From Methanosarcinales archaeon (GTDB lineage Archaea; Halobacteriota; Methanosarcinia; Methanosarcinales; Methanogasteraceae): a stretch of DNA of 5,440 nucleotides. Positions within the stretch are counted from its first letter, which is position 1. The number at the start of each line of letters is the position of its first letter. Under the pieces are notes generated by a model that saw nothing but the letters and a program-made list of their open reading frames with translations, did no database searches and was not told the DNA's origin. Below, piece after piece: positions 1 to 5,440 of this stretch. The stretch is taken from assembly GCA_030609345.1 (NCBI GenBank), contig JAUWCK010000090.1:1-5440 (forward strand). Reading direction: 5' to 3'. A program made the translations under genes and the position numbers.

Positions 1-17
1 GATGGAGATTGACATAT

Positions 18-428
18 ATGGCTATTCGATTGGGATTTGTAGTATCTGAGTTCAATCGTGACCTGACATACCAGATGGAACTCCTCGGGAGAGAACATGC
101 AACGTTTCTTGGTGCGGATGTCGCCCGGACGATCATGGTTCCCGGAGTGTATGACATGCCGCTTGCGATCAAGAAACTCGTATCTGACGAGGGGATCGAT
201 GCGGTGGTGACAATCGGTTGTGTGATCGAAGGTGCAACCGGACACGATGAGATCGTGGTGCAACATGCAGCACGGAAGATCACGGACCTCTCGCTCGAAT
301 CCGGTAAGCCGGTCACACTCGGCATATCAGGTCCAAAGATGACCCGCATGGAAGCGCATCAGCGGGTGGATTATGCGAAGCGCGCTGTCGAGGCTGCTGT
401 TAAGATGGTGAGCCGGCTCGGCGAGTAA
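18..428 (+). CDS. ribH: 6,7-dimethyl-8-ribityllumazine synthase, archaeal type
   Basis: This enzyme condenses 5-amino-6-ribitylaminouracil with 3,4-dihydroxy-2-butanone 4-phosphate to give 6,7-dimethyl-8-ribityllumazine, the penultimate step of riboflavin synthesis. It is cytosolic and normally assembles into pentamers or icosahedral shells. The 136 residues match the archaeal family over the full length: the substrate-site EFNRD at 11-15, PGVYDMP at 42-48, GCVIEG at 67-72 followed by GHDE with the likely catalytic His76, LGISGP at 101-106, and a C-terminal helix with the family's KRAVEAAVKMV. It is not the paralogous archaeal riboflavin synthase RibC, which lacks GCVIEG. I chose the ATG at 18 because GGAG at 4-7 sits 10 bases upstream. 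An in-frame TTG at 9 would add three residues but lies too close to that site. A TGA at 10-12 in another frame could be the end of an upstream gene, but too little is visible to tell. Confidence 0.95.
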   Translation: MAIRLGFVVSEFNRDLTYQMELLGREHATFLGADVARTIMVPGVYDMPLAIKKLVSDEGIDAVVTIGCVIEGATGHDEIVVQHAARKITDLSLESGKPVTLGISGPKMTRMEAHQRVDYAKRAVEAAVKMVSRLGE

Positions 429-474
429 CTACAGAGTCCGAAACCCCCGCCCGGTCGCTTACAGCCACACCGCC

Positions 475-501
475 CGAGTCCGATAGGTATAATTGGACTC
501 G
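475..501 (+). promoter_or_regulatory. Perfect inverted repeat / hairpin upstream of the histidine-kinase-like gene
   Basis: CGAGTCC (475-481) and GGACTCG (495-501) are exact reverse complements. The next three positions also pair (G-T, A-T, T-A), giving a 10-base-pair stem with a 7-base loop at 485-491. The centre contains GGTATAATT, which resembles an archaeal TATA element. The structure could be a regulator's operator over the promoter or a hairpin in the leader RNA. It is not a T-tract terminator for ribH because no T run follows. The symmetry is seen directly; the function is inferred. Confidence 0.4.
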
Positions 502-532
502 AACCAGTACATATAACAAATAGGTAAGGCGG
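486..532 (+). promoter_or_regulatory. Candidate promoter and ribosome-binding region of the kinase-like gene
   Basis: Two TATA-like stretches precede the ATG at 539: GGTATAATT at 486-494 and ACATATAAC at 510-518. With an archaeal spacing of about 25 bases, the first would start RNA near 515 and leave a short leader carrying the weak purine-rich AGGTAAGGCGGT at 522-533. The second would give an almost leaderless transcript. I favour the first, with low certainty. Confidence 0.3.
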
Positions 533-538
533 TAATCA

Positions 539-1432
539 ATGCATAACATTACACGAACTGGACTGATACTCACACTTGTTGGGACGATAGCCATTGCGGT
601 TGCAAGTATCATCGTTGTACAGAATACGATGGCGCAACTTGGGATATGGCTGGTCACACTGATTCTGATAGCCATTGCAGGACTTAACGTGGAGCGACGC
701 GCTCCCGACGAAGAAGTCAGACTGATATCCGAGAACAGCGAACTAAAGGAGGCAGAAAGGGGGAGAAACGAGTTCTTTGCAAGAACCGTTGAGGAACTGC
801 GCATCCCGCTGACATCGATCGATGGGCATGTGGAACTACTTCTGGATCAGCATCTCGGCAAGATAACGAAACAGCAGAAGGATAGCCTGTATGCTGTAAA
901 GCAGGAGATAAACCGCATCACACGGATGATCATCGATATCATCGAACTCGCAAATATCGAGACCGGGGATATTACGCTTAAAAAAGAGGAGATTTCGTTT
1001 GGCGGCATCATACACGATGTGACTGACCAGATGCAGCAGACGGTCGAACTCAAAGGATCCACGCTTACTATGGATGTGCCGGAGGATCTTCCGGTGATCA
1101 GCGGTGATCGCGATAGACTGACCCGTGCATTTGCAAACATCCTTATCAATGCAATAAAATTCACGTCAGAAGGGCGCATCTCAATAGCCGCGCATGTCAG
1201 GGACGGCGAGTTGCTGACATCGGTCTCGGACACAGGCATAGGGATTCCTGAGAATGCGATCGATAAGATATTCGATCGGTTCTATAAGGTGGATACCGCG
1301 TCGAGTGGGACCGGTCTTGGACTCCCGCTGGCAAAGGAGGTCATCGAGATGCACGGCGGGAGAATCTGGGCAGAAAGTAAGGAAGGAAAGGGCAGCACCT
1401 TCTCGTTCACCATCCCGGTCAATGGGTTGTAA
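539..1432 (+). CDS. Membrane histidine-kinase-like protein lacking the phosphoacceptor histidine
   Basis: This 297-residue protein starts with two hydrophobic helices (about 8-28 and 33-49) joined by a very short loop. A charged, probably coiled-coil linker follows (about 52-80), then a HisKA-like dimerisation helix pair (78-145) and a HATPase_c domain (about 155-294). The ATP-binding motifs are intact: N-box asparagines 200 and 204, the G1 box DTGIGI at 231-236, the F-box IFDRFYK at 244-250, and the G2 box GTGLGL at 257-262. The H-box, usually SHELRTPL, reads VEELRIPL at 84-91, so Glu85 (GAG at 791-793) occupies the position of the phosphorylated histidine while Arg88 and Pro90 are kept. Normal autophosphorylation therefore looks impossible. 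There is no PAS, HAMP or extracellular sensor domain and no response regulator beside it. It could be a pseudokinase, a partner subunit of another kinase, or a stress sensor acting through the membrane. The reading frame is otherwise clean. Confidence 0.88.
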   Translation: MHNITRTGLILTLVGTIAIAVASIIVVQNTMAQLGIWLVTLILIAIAGLNVERRAPDEEVRLISENSELKEAERGRNEFFARTVEELRIPLTSIDGHVELLLDQHLGKITKQQKDSLYAVKQEINRITRMIIDIIELANIETGDITLKKEEISFGGIIHDVTDQMQQTVELKGSTLTMDVPEDLPVISGDRDRLTRAFANILINAIKFTSEGRISIAAHVRDGELLTSVSDTGIGIPENAIDKIFDRFYKVDTASSGTGLGLPLAKEVIEMHGGRIWAESKEGKGSTFSFTIPVNGL

Positions 1433-1440
1433 GGATGCTC

Positions 1441-1460
1441 TGACCTTTTTACATTTTTTC
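1441..1460 (+). terminator. T-tract terminator after the kinase-like gene
   Basis: Two T runs (1446-1450 and 1454-1459) begin 13 bases after the TAA stop at 1430-1432, inside the 33-base gap to the convergent RFC gene. Archaeal RNA polymerase terminates at such U-rich tracts without needing a hairpin, and no stable stem is evident here. The tract works only for plus-strand transcription. I see no equivalent tract in the gap for the minus-strand gene. Confidence 0.5.
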
Positions 1461-1465
1461 GCAGA

Positions 1466-2953
1466 TCAGAAATCGAAGAGAGAGGTCTGCGGCTTCTTCT
1501 CTTTTTTTTCCTCTTTCTCCTCTTTTTTTGGCTCCTTACGAGGCTTTTCGGGTTGCACACGAACCTCCGCCCGCACCGCTCCAGCCACCTCTTCGGATCC
1601 CTCTCTGTAAGCGCCAAATCTGCCGAACGTCTCGATGCGCTCTGACGTCTCGCCATCGGTCATCTCCCGCGCTTCCTGGTGGATCGTCTTCACCTTCTTT
1701 GTGCTTTTCTTGCTGCCGGTTATGTATGCAATCTCATCGAGGTCGAGATCCATCCGTGCTGCGAGGGGCACCGCATAATCGCTATCGGAAAACAATATCC
1801 TGATGAATGGAAGGACGTTTAACCGTGCGTATTTCTGGGAGACGTGGCATGTCAGGCCGATCTTTTCCGATACCGCGTCCCTTATCTGGCGGCTCGTCCG
1901 GGTGCTCTTGAGTCTGCGCCACCGCGATGGCGGCATGAACTTCGCTCCCGGGTATTCGCGGGATTTTGCAACCGCAACACCAGATGACATGATCGCGCCT
2001 GCATACCGCCACATCCGGTAGTTCTGGCGGAGCTGGACCCTGCCAAGAAAGAGATCGGCACGTGAAAGCATGGCAAAGCCGCGTGCCATGTCGGCGCCGC
2101 GATACTGTGCAGGCAGGTTCTCATCGATCCACTGGATGAGGTCGTCCGGGGTCTCATCTATGCCGTACGTTGCATTCAGCGCCTCTTTAATGTCCTTTCC
2201 CTTGAATATCTTCTTTAATGCATCAAATATCGTGTCTCTTGGATCTCGTGAAGATGTGACCACGTCTTTGACGTGCAATTCGTTTTTCCCTGCCGCCACT
2301 GCTTGCAGATCGTTGATCGCGCTCCTGACATCACCGTGTGCAGTCTCTGCGATCTTCTGAAGAACATCGATATCGCAGGAAATCTCCTCGTTCTGGCATA
2401 TCTTATTGAGTACCGGGATTATCGACCTGCTCTGCATCGAACGAAAGGCGATTGGCACGCACAGGTTCTTGATGCTCGGTGAAACCCCGTACAAATCGTT
2501 TGCCGTCAGAAGAATCGGCTGCGATGTGTCTTTGATGATTCGGGCAAGCGCCTGCGCTCCGCCCCGGTCGGCAGTACCATGGATGTTGTCTGCCTCATCG
2601 AGCACGATCAACCTGATGCCGCCGCAGAGCGCTGCCGTTTTGGAGGCTGATCCAGCGACCTTCCGGATCGCAGCCGCTGTCCGCTGGTCGCTCGCGTTCA
2701 GTTCGATCACCTCCCAGTTAAAATCATGCGCAAGTGCATAAGCTGCCGTTGTTTTGCCAATTCCCGGCTTCCCATACAGGATTGCCGCTTTCTTGTCAGG
2801 CATTCCATGTTTCCACGCTTTAGCCCACGCGCAGAGGTCGCTCACTGGTTTGTTGTTGCCCGCGATTCTGGCGAGTGTTTTTGGCCTGTACTTCTCAGAC
2901 CACTCGATACTCTCATCTGGTGTGTAGTCCTGTGCATCATCCGGTCTGCTCAT
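1466..2953 (-). CDS. rfcL: Replication factor C large subunit (clamp loader)
   Basis: RFC-L is the single large subunit that, with small RFC subunits, opens the PCNA ring and loads it on primed DNA using ATP. From the ATG at 2953 the protein has 495 residues. It opens with the family's EKYRP (20-24) and IAGN, followed by Walker A GKPGIGKT at 61-68, Walker B LIVLDEAD at 115-122 and sensor-1 LLTAND at 148-153. A helical collar domain follows, and then a lysine/glutamate-rich tail ending in a textbook PIP box, QTSLFDF, as the last seven residues (489-495), for docking on PCNA. The second residue of Walker A is Lys, where Pro is more usual (GPPG). An in-frame TTG at 2971 would add six residues, but GAGGG at 2960-2964 lies six bases before the ATG and decides the start. 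No archaeal small-subunit rfc gene is in view. The gene converges on the histidine-kinase-like gene. Confidence 0.95.
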   Translation of the reverse strand: MSRPDDAQDYTPDESIEWSEKYRPKTLARIAGNNKPVSDLCAWAKAWKHGMPDKKAAILYGKPGIGKTTAAYALAHDFNWEVIELNASDQRTAAAIRKVAGSASKTAALCGGIRLIVLDEADNIHGTADRGGAQALARIIKDTSQPILLTANDLYGVSPSIKNLCVPIAFRSMQSRSIIPVLNKICQNEEISCDIDVLQKIAETAHGDVRSAINDLQAVAAGKNELHVKDVVTSSRDPRDTIFDALKKIFKGKDIKEALNATYGIDETPDDLIQWIDENLPAQYRGADMARGFAMLSRADLFLGRVQLRQNYRMWRYAGAIMSSGVAVAKSREYPGAKFMPPSRWRRLKSTRTSRQIRDAVSEKIGLTCHVSQKYARLNVLPFIRILFSDSDYAVPLAARMDLDLDEIAYITGSKKSTKKVKTIHQEAREMTDGETSERIETFGRFGAYREGSEEVAGAVRAEVRVQPEKPRKEPKKEEKEEKKEKKPQTSLFDF

Positions 2954-2959
2954 CGATAG

Positions 2960-2964
2960 CCCTC
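2960..2964 (-). promoter_or_regulatory. Ribosome-binding site of rfcL
   Basis: GAGGG on the minus strand lies six bases before the ATG at 2953. It would fall inside the coding region if the in-frame TTG at 2971 were used, so it argues for the shorter protein. Confidence 0.6.
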
Positions 2965-2971
2965 GCTGCAA

Positions 2972-3061
2972 CTTTTCCTGCGCTCAATCACCCGAGATCG
3001 CGGTTCCAAACTCGCAGATCCACTCGTTTTGCTCTGACATCCATCAGGTGGATCGCTGGCG
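2972..3061. other. Non-coding stretch upstream of rfcL
   Basis: I find no convincing gene here and no clear archaeal TATA box for rfcL on the minus strand. A 25-codon minus-strand frame (3065-2988), whose start overlaps the stop of the ABC remnant as ATGA, spans it. It has a purine-rich GGAAAGAGAGAAG before its ATG, but its product resembles nothing I recognise. The stretch may be further decayed ABC-ATPase sequence. Confidence 0.4.
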
Positions 3062-3286
3062 TCATCTTCTCTCTTTCCGATATGGTGAAGGACATGGCGT
3101 CCCCGTCTCAGGTATGGCAAACTTATGTATGGCTTCGTCTTGATCAAAAAGATGTTGGTCACCGATCACATCCGATCCGGCTGCACCGAGGTCTTGCATG
3201 TACCACAACTGAGCATCATACGGTGCTCGGGAGTTCCGCGCAACCAGTTGCTGTTCTTCGCCTGATAGCGTCAAGGAATAACGGTG
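3062..3286 (-). pseudogene. Decayed ABC-transporter ATPase remnant (Wtp/Mod-like)
   Basis: Read on the minus strand, one frame contains HRYSLTLSGEEQQLVAR just inside 3286. This corresponds to HRYSLTLSGGEQQRVALAR of the WtpC-type ATPase at 4077-5165. At the DNA level 3241-3286 matches 4751-4796 at 40 of 46 positions without a gap. Farther along the same frame come DQDEA (3145-3131), resembling the H-loop DQTEA, and a GTP triplet (3103-3095) resembling AGTP of the intact gene. These are in the correct order but too close together, so the Walker B segment is missing and there are internal deletions. The signature motif is altered (LSGEE), and an in-frame TGA lies just upstream (3301-3299). The first match is strong; the later two are weak. 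I read it as a broken paralogue of the downstream ATPase or a fragment of one, not an expressed gene. Confidence 0.6.
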
Positions 3287-3298
3287 GCATAGTGAACT

Positions 3299-3658
3299 TC
3301 AAAAGCTCATCGTGAATGTGTTGGTATATCCTATATATATGAAGACTCCGTGCTGTAGAACATCCCGCCCGATAAGACATTGGATATGTTGTCCTTTCAG
3401 TGGAGCTCCGATCACCGCGGTTTCGACAATAACGTTATTCGGAAAAAGTAATCGCACTATATATTCATAGCATTCAACATTGGTCGATGATGGCGTGTTG
3501 ATTGACACGACACCAATAGGATTGAGGCCAAGTTGCGCCGGGATATCTTCTTGTATGACCGTTCCCGTGGCTCCAGTATCAATCATTGCATTCACTATAG
3601 CTGGAGTTGGTACGGATTGGTCGTCTTTTCGTAAAACCTCTTCGATTATTGACCCCAC
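3299..3658 (-). CDS. Retropepsin-like (clan AA) aspartic protease, probably frameshifted at its N-terminus
   Basis: This is a small single-domain aspartic protease of the retroviral type, in which two identical chains would normally form one active site. The visible 119 residues carry the catalytic motif IDTGA at 26-30 (Asp27) in a context typical of the fold. Near the end comes the second conserved segment CLIGRDVL (94-101), followed by the family's usual C-terminus YTNTFTMSF. The GTG at 3658 is the only start codon available near this frame's beginning, but no ribosome-binding sequence precedes it. Family-like sequence (YGTGPLVDIQLA) continues upstream of it in frame to about 3694, where it can be joined to an ATG-started frame by removing one base. 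The intact protein would have about 142 residues. It follows the small DUF5678-like gene in the same direction, presumably as one operon. The substrate is unknown. Confidence 0.8.
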   Translation of the reverse strand: MGSIIEEVLRKDDQSVPTPAIVNAMIDTGATGTVIQEDIPAQLGLNPIGVVSINTPSSTNVECYEYIVRLLFPNNVIVETAVIGAPLKGQHIQCLIGRDVLQHGVFIYIGYTNTFTMSF

Positions 3659-3671
3659 AGCAAGCTGAATG

Positions 3672-3728
3672 TCAACAAGAGGACCAGTTCCGTACAGGCA
3701 TAGGCACTTGTTTGGTAAACGACGCCAT
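3672..3728 (-). pseudogene. Displaced N-terminal start of the aspartic protease gene
   Basis: The ATG at 3728-3726 directly abuts the TAG stop of the upstream gene (3731-3729) and has AGGGG at 3734-3738, five bases before it, an excellent translation start. Its frame, MASFTKQVPMP and onward, closes at a TGA at 3674-3672 after 18 codons. Skipping the G at 3695 joins the eleventh codon to TAC GGA ACT GGT, which runs unbroken into the protease core. Position, ribosome-binding site and the extended sequence all indicate that this is the real start, cut off by a one-base insertion. Confidence 0.6.
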
Positions 3729-3968
3729 CTATACCCCTAACAGATTCGAGGTGAAGTTTTGAGGCGTTTCAATCTCAACGATCTGCTTCACTAGAAATGG
3801 CACCATACCAAAACGCTCGTATCCCTGTCGAATGGCATCGAGTTTTGTATCGAATACGTCAAAAAAATCCCCGTTTTTTATGAGTGCGAACTTCCCTTTA
3901 TATTTGCCAATAAGTTCAGCCTTTTTGGTTTCGTATGTCTGAAGTTCTTTCTCAAGCAGATTTGTCAT
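3729..3968 (-). CDS. Small DUF5678-like protein paired with the aspartic protease
   Basis: This 79-residue protein has no signal peptide or membrane segment. It begins with a charged helix (LLEKELQTYETKKAELIGKY), then a short strand pair KFALIKNGDFFDVFDT, a helix LDAIRQGYERFG, and an end segment PFLVKQIVEIETPQNF. I recognise this pattern from small proteins of the DUF5678 type encoded directly upstream of retropepsin-like proteases in archaea and cyanobacteria. That is from memory, and no function is established. I chose the ATG at 3968 because GAGGTG (3980-3985) lies 11 bases upstream. A GTG at 3977 would add three residues but leaves only two bases after GAGGTG. It is the first gene of a two-gene unit: its TAG is followed immediately by the protease ATG. 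Its DNA is AT-rich, 43 of 120 G+C in 3841-3960, unlike the gene upstream. Confidence 0.75.
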   Translation of the reverse strand: MTNLLEKELQTYETKKAELIGKYKGKFALIKNGDFFDVFDTKLDAIRQGYERFGMVPFLVKQIVEIETPQNFTSNLLGV

Positions 3969-4010
3969 GATGATCACGCCACCTCATGTATTTATAATCA
4001 TTGTTGCCAT

Positions 4011-4020
4011 GATATTTAAG
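4011..4020 (-). promoter_or_regulatory. TATA box of the protease cassette
   Basis: On the minus strand CTTAAATATC (4020-4011) is a good archaeal TATA element. With the usual spacing of about 25 bases, RNA would start near 3990, leaving a 20-base leader that contains the GAGGTG ribosome-binding sequence. A second AT-rich element, TTATAAAT (3997-3990), would instead give a nearly leaderless RNA. The cassette therefore appears to have its own promoter rather than depending on the upstream ATPase gene. Confidence 0.5.
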
Positions 4021-4076
4021 CCTAACTAACCCCCGCGGACCCGCCCCGACCTCCACACACGCTTGCACCAGCCCCC

Positions 4077-5165
4077 TCACCTGATCACATGCACAGCAGC
4101 CGCCTTGAACGACACGCAGACCGGGCTCCCTGCATTAATCCCCATCGCTGCTGCGGATTGTTTCGTGATCAGCGCAACGACAGCAACTCCGCAGTCAATC
4201 TTGACGCGTGTCAGCGCTCCGTACGGCGTCATCTGCGTAACCGTCCCGTGAAATGCGTTTCTCACACTGCTCTCGCGGTGATCACGGTCCCCACGCTCGA
4301 TCTCGGAAGCCACAGCCCCGACAGACACGAAAACATCCTCGGGACGCAGGCAGACGCGTACGTGTTCGCCCGCGCTGTAACCGGAAACCGCCTCCACAAC
4401 ATGCGCCCCAACCTCGATCGTGGCAAGCCCGCCCTCGTTTGAGACGACACTTCCCTCGAGGATGTTCTCGGTGCCGACAAACTCAGCGATCTCGGCATTC
4501 GCAGGCGAATTGAATATCTCTTCAGGCGTTCCTGCCTGCACGATCCGCCCCCGGATCATCACAGCGATCCTGTCGGCAAGCATCGCAGCCTCGGTCTGGT
4601 CATGCGTGACATGGATCGTCGTGAGCCCTGCCTCGTGGTGAATCCTCTTTAGCTCGTCCCGAAGCATGTTCTGCGTCTGGTTGTCGAGCGCAGAGAGCGG
4701 CTCGTCGAGTAGGAGGATCTCAGGGTCCACTACGATCGCCCGCGCAAGTGCAACCCGCTGCTGCTCTCCGCCTGATAGCGTCAGCGAATAACGGTGCGAG
4801 AGGTGAGCTATGCCAAGGAGCTCCATTATCTCCTGTACTCTTCTTCTTCGCTCATCGCGAGGGGTTTTTTTGAGCTTCAATCCGAATTCTATATTCTCTT
4901 CCACGTTTAAATGCGGGAAAATCGAATAATCCTGATACACGAAGCCGATCTTCCGCTGTTCTGGCAGGAGGTTGGAAACATCTGTTTTACCGATCATGAT
5001 GCCGCCGCTGTCAGGATGGTAAAAACCCGCGATCAACTCGAGCAGCAAAGTCTTTCCGGATGCGGTCGGTCCCAGGATTACGAAGTACTCCCCCTCTTCG
5101 ATATGCAGATTGATGTTGAGCGAAAACTCCTTCCAGTCTCTCGATAGGTTTTTAATCTCGATCAT
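4077..5165 (-). CDS. wtpC: ABC transporter ATPase, tungstate/molybdate (WtpC) type
   Basis: This 362-residue protein is the cytoplasmic ATPase of an oxyanion importer; the best fit is the archaeal tungstate/molybdate (Wtp) system. Motifs in order: Walker A GPTASGKT at 32-39, Q-loop Gln78 in YQDYSIFPHLN, signature LSGGEQQ at 130-136, Walker B ILLLDE at 150-155 with D-loop SALD, and H-loop His188 in THDQTEA. The C-terminal third holds two TOBE-like substrate-sensing segments (about 235-283, containing RPEDVFVS, and about 308-360, containing TPYGALTRVKID). The length matches the family. I place the start at the ATG at 5165, beginning MIEIKNLS as in relatives. An in-frame TTG at 5207 would add 14 residues unlike the family, and no strong ribosome-binding sequence precedes either. 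A permease or binding-protein gene is absent on both sides, so its partners must be elsewhere. Sulfate- or molybdate-specific relatives (CysA, ModC) share this architecture, so the substrate is inferred. Confidence 0.85.
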   Translation of the reverse strand: MIEIKNLSRDWKEFSLNINLHIEEGEYFVILGPTASGKTLLLELIAGFYHPDSGGIMIGKTDVSNLLPEQRKIGFVYQDYSIFPHLNVEENIEFGLKLKKTPRDERRRRVQEIMELLGIAHLSHRYSLTLSGGEQQRVALARAIVVDPEILLLDEPLSALDNQTQNMLRDELKRIHHEAGLTTIHVTHDQTEAAMLADRIAVMIRGRIVQAGTPEEIFNSPANAEIAEFVGTENILEGSVVSNEGGLATIEVGAHVVEAVSGYSAGEHVRVCLRPEDVFVSVGAVASEIERGDRDHRESSVRNAFHGTVTQMTPYGALTRVKIDCGVAVVALITKQSAAAMGINAGSPVCVSFKAAAVHVIR

Positions 5166-5254
5166 AGTTCGAACCCGAATAGTCTCAGCTGGTAACTCAT
5201 CAGGCAACGAAAACTTCCATGAACCGTACCAACGATATGATGTCCGGTAATGTC
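5166..5254. other. Spacer between the zinc-finger gene and wtpC
   Basis: This 89-base spacer contains no gene. Just before the wtpC ATG lies the palindrome GTTCGAAC (5167-5174), which could be chance or a regulator half-site. I see no convincing TATA box on the minus strand, so wtpC may be read through from the gene upstream. Confidence 0.35.
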
Positions 5255-5440
5255 CTACGCAATGACGCCTTCATAGACATAAGTCCTACCGATTGGTGTA
5301 TACAACTCCGTAGTCCTCTGTTTAAGCTCTGACCTGATCTCTTCTATCTTTTTGTGGACTTCTTTCGTATACAACCTTTCGCCGCACTTTTCACATACAC
5401 CGGCTTTAATTCTCAGGATCGCCACATCGTTTCCGCCTTT
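5255..5440 (-). CDS. YgiT/MqsA-type zinc-finger protein, C-terminal part (cut by window edge)
   Basis: Sixty-one codons of an open frame enter from the right edge and end at TAG (5257-5255). The visible part begins KGGNDVAILRIKAGVCEKCG, with CxxC at visible residues 16 and 19, followed by ERLYTKEV and a charged helix, then a short tail. The pattern of a strand, then vCexCGExxy, then a helix is typical of YgiT/MqsA-type zinc-finger antitoxins. A first CxxC, expected about 15-25 residues earlier, would lie beyond the window. In the common arrangement the toxin gene (often a DUF4258 or MqsR-like protein) precedes the antitoxin, which would put it just past 5440 here. The antitoxin role is inferred from the family; the toxin is not visible. 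There is no helix-turn-helix domain after the zinc-finger part, so this is the short YgiT form rather than full-length MqsA. Confidence 0.7.
   Translation of the reverse strand, partial: KGGNDVAILRIKAGVCEKCGERLYTKEVHKKIEEIRSELKQRTTELYTPIGRTYVYEGVIA

Larger units (their letters stand above)
429..538. other. Spacer between ribH and the histidine-kinase-like gene
   Basis: This 110-base spacer is C-rich at its left end (AACCCCCGCCCGG around 442-454) and AT-rich at its right end. It holds the octamer GAGTCCGA twice in direct orientation (434-441 and 476-483). The second copy forms the left arm of the hairpin listed separately. I see no small gene in it. Confidence 0.6.

Noticed and set aside
495..505. 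GGACTCGAACC resembling a tRNA T-arm
   Set aside because: No acceptor stem, D-arm or anticodon arm can be built around it; it is explained by the inverted repeat.
400..804. Long minus-strand open frame over the end of ribH, the spacer and the start of the kinase-like gene
   Set aside because: Serine-rich product with no recognisable domain, antisense to two well-supported genes.
847..1239. Minus-strand open frame within the kinase-like gene
   Set aside because: Shadow of the HisKA/HATPase coding frame; no recognisable motif.
1882..2157. Open frames overlapping rfcL on both strands
   Set aside because: They lie inside the strongly supported RFC large-subunit gene, and their products are low-complexity and unlike any family I know.
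2988..3065. 25-codon minus-strand frame overlapping the stop of the ABC remnant (ATGA)
   Set aside because: A purine-rich sequence precedes it, but it is too short and unlike any family I know; it may be decayed ABC sequence.
2875..3315. Plus-strand open frame of 146 codons across the rfcL 5' end and the ABC remnant
   Set aside because: No recognisable domain and no ribosome-binding site; it is antisense to the better-supported ABC remnant.
4253..4513. Arg/Pro-rich plus-strand open frames within wtpC
   Set aside because: Typical high-GC antisense shadows of the ABC ATPase coding frame.
1..5440. CRISPR array, transposase or terminal inverted repeats
   Set aside because: No regularly spaced repeats, no transposase motifs and no target-site duplications were seen, including around the protease cassette.

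Overview
The window looks like chromosomal DNA from a euryarchaeon, most likely a methanogen or an anaerobic methane-oxidising relative (Methanomicrobia, broad sense). The evidence is an archaeal-type lumazine synthase, an archaeal replication factor C large subunit ending in a PIP box, an ATPase of the archaeal tungstate/molybdate (Wtp) importer class, AT-rich TATA-like promoters and T-tract terminators. A finer assignment is not possible from this sequence.

Layout. Plus strand: ribH (18-428, riboflavin synthesis), a 110-base spacer with a perfect-arm hairpin, then a small two-helix membrane histidine-kinase-like protein (539-1432). That protein keeps every ATP-binding motif but has glutamate where the phosphoacceptor histidine belongs. 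It ends at T-tracts, converging on the next gene. Minus strand: the RFC large subunit (1466-2953); a stretch of about 330 bases with no intact gene but with a decayed ABC-ATPase remnant (3062-3286); a low-GC two-gene cassette (3299-3968) of a small DUF5678-like protein followed by a retropepsin-like aspartic protease; a WtpC-type ABC ATPase (4077-5165); and the C-terminal end of a YgiT/MqsA-type zinc-finger protein running off the right edge (5255-5440).

How the parts relate. The left half is housekeeping: cofactor synthesis, signalling and the clamp loader. The right half looks accessory and rearranged. The WtpC-type ATPase has no permease or binding-protein gene beside it. A broken relative lies on the far side of the protease cassette in the same orientation, sharing a 40/46-base direct match at an offset of exactly 1510 bases. 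The cassette is AT-rich against its neighbours and has its own promoter and ribosome-binding sites. Its protease reading frame appears to be broken by one extra base near 3695: the well-placed ATG, directly after the upstream stop codon, opens the wrong frame, while the conserved protease sequence continues in the +1 frame.

No wholly new system is demonstrated. The observations most worth following are the histidine-less kinase, the frameshifted protease cassette and the ABC remnant beside it.
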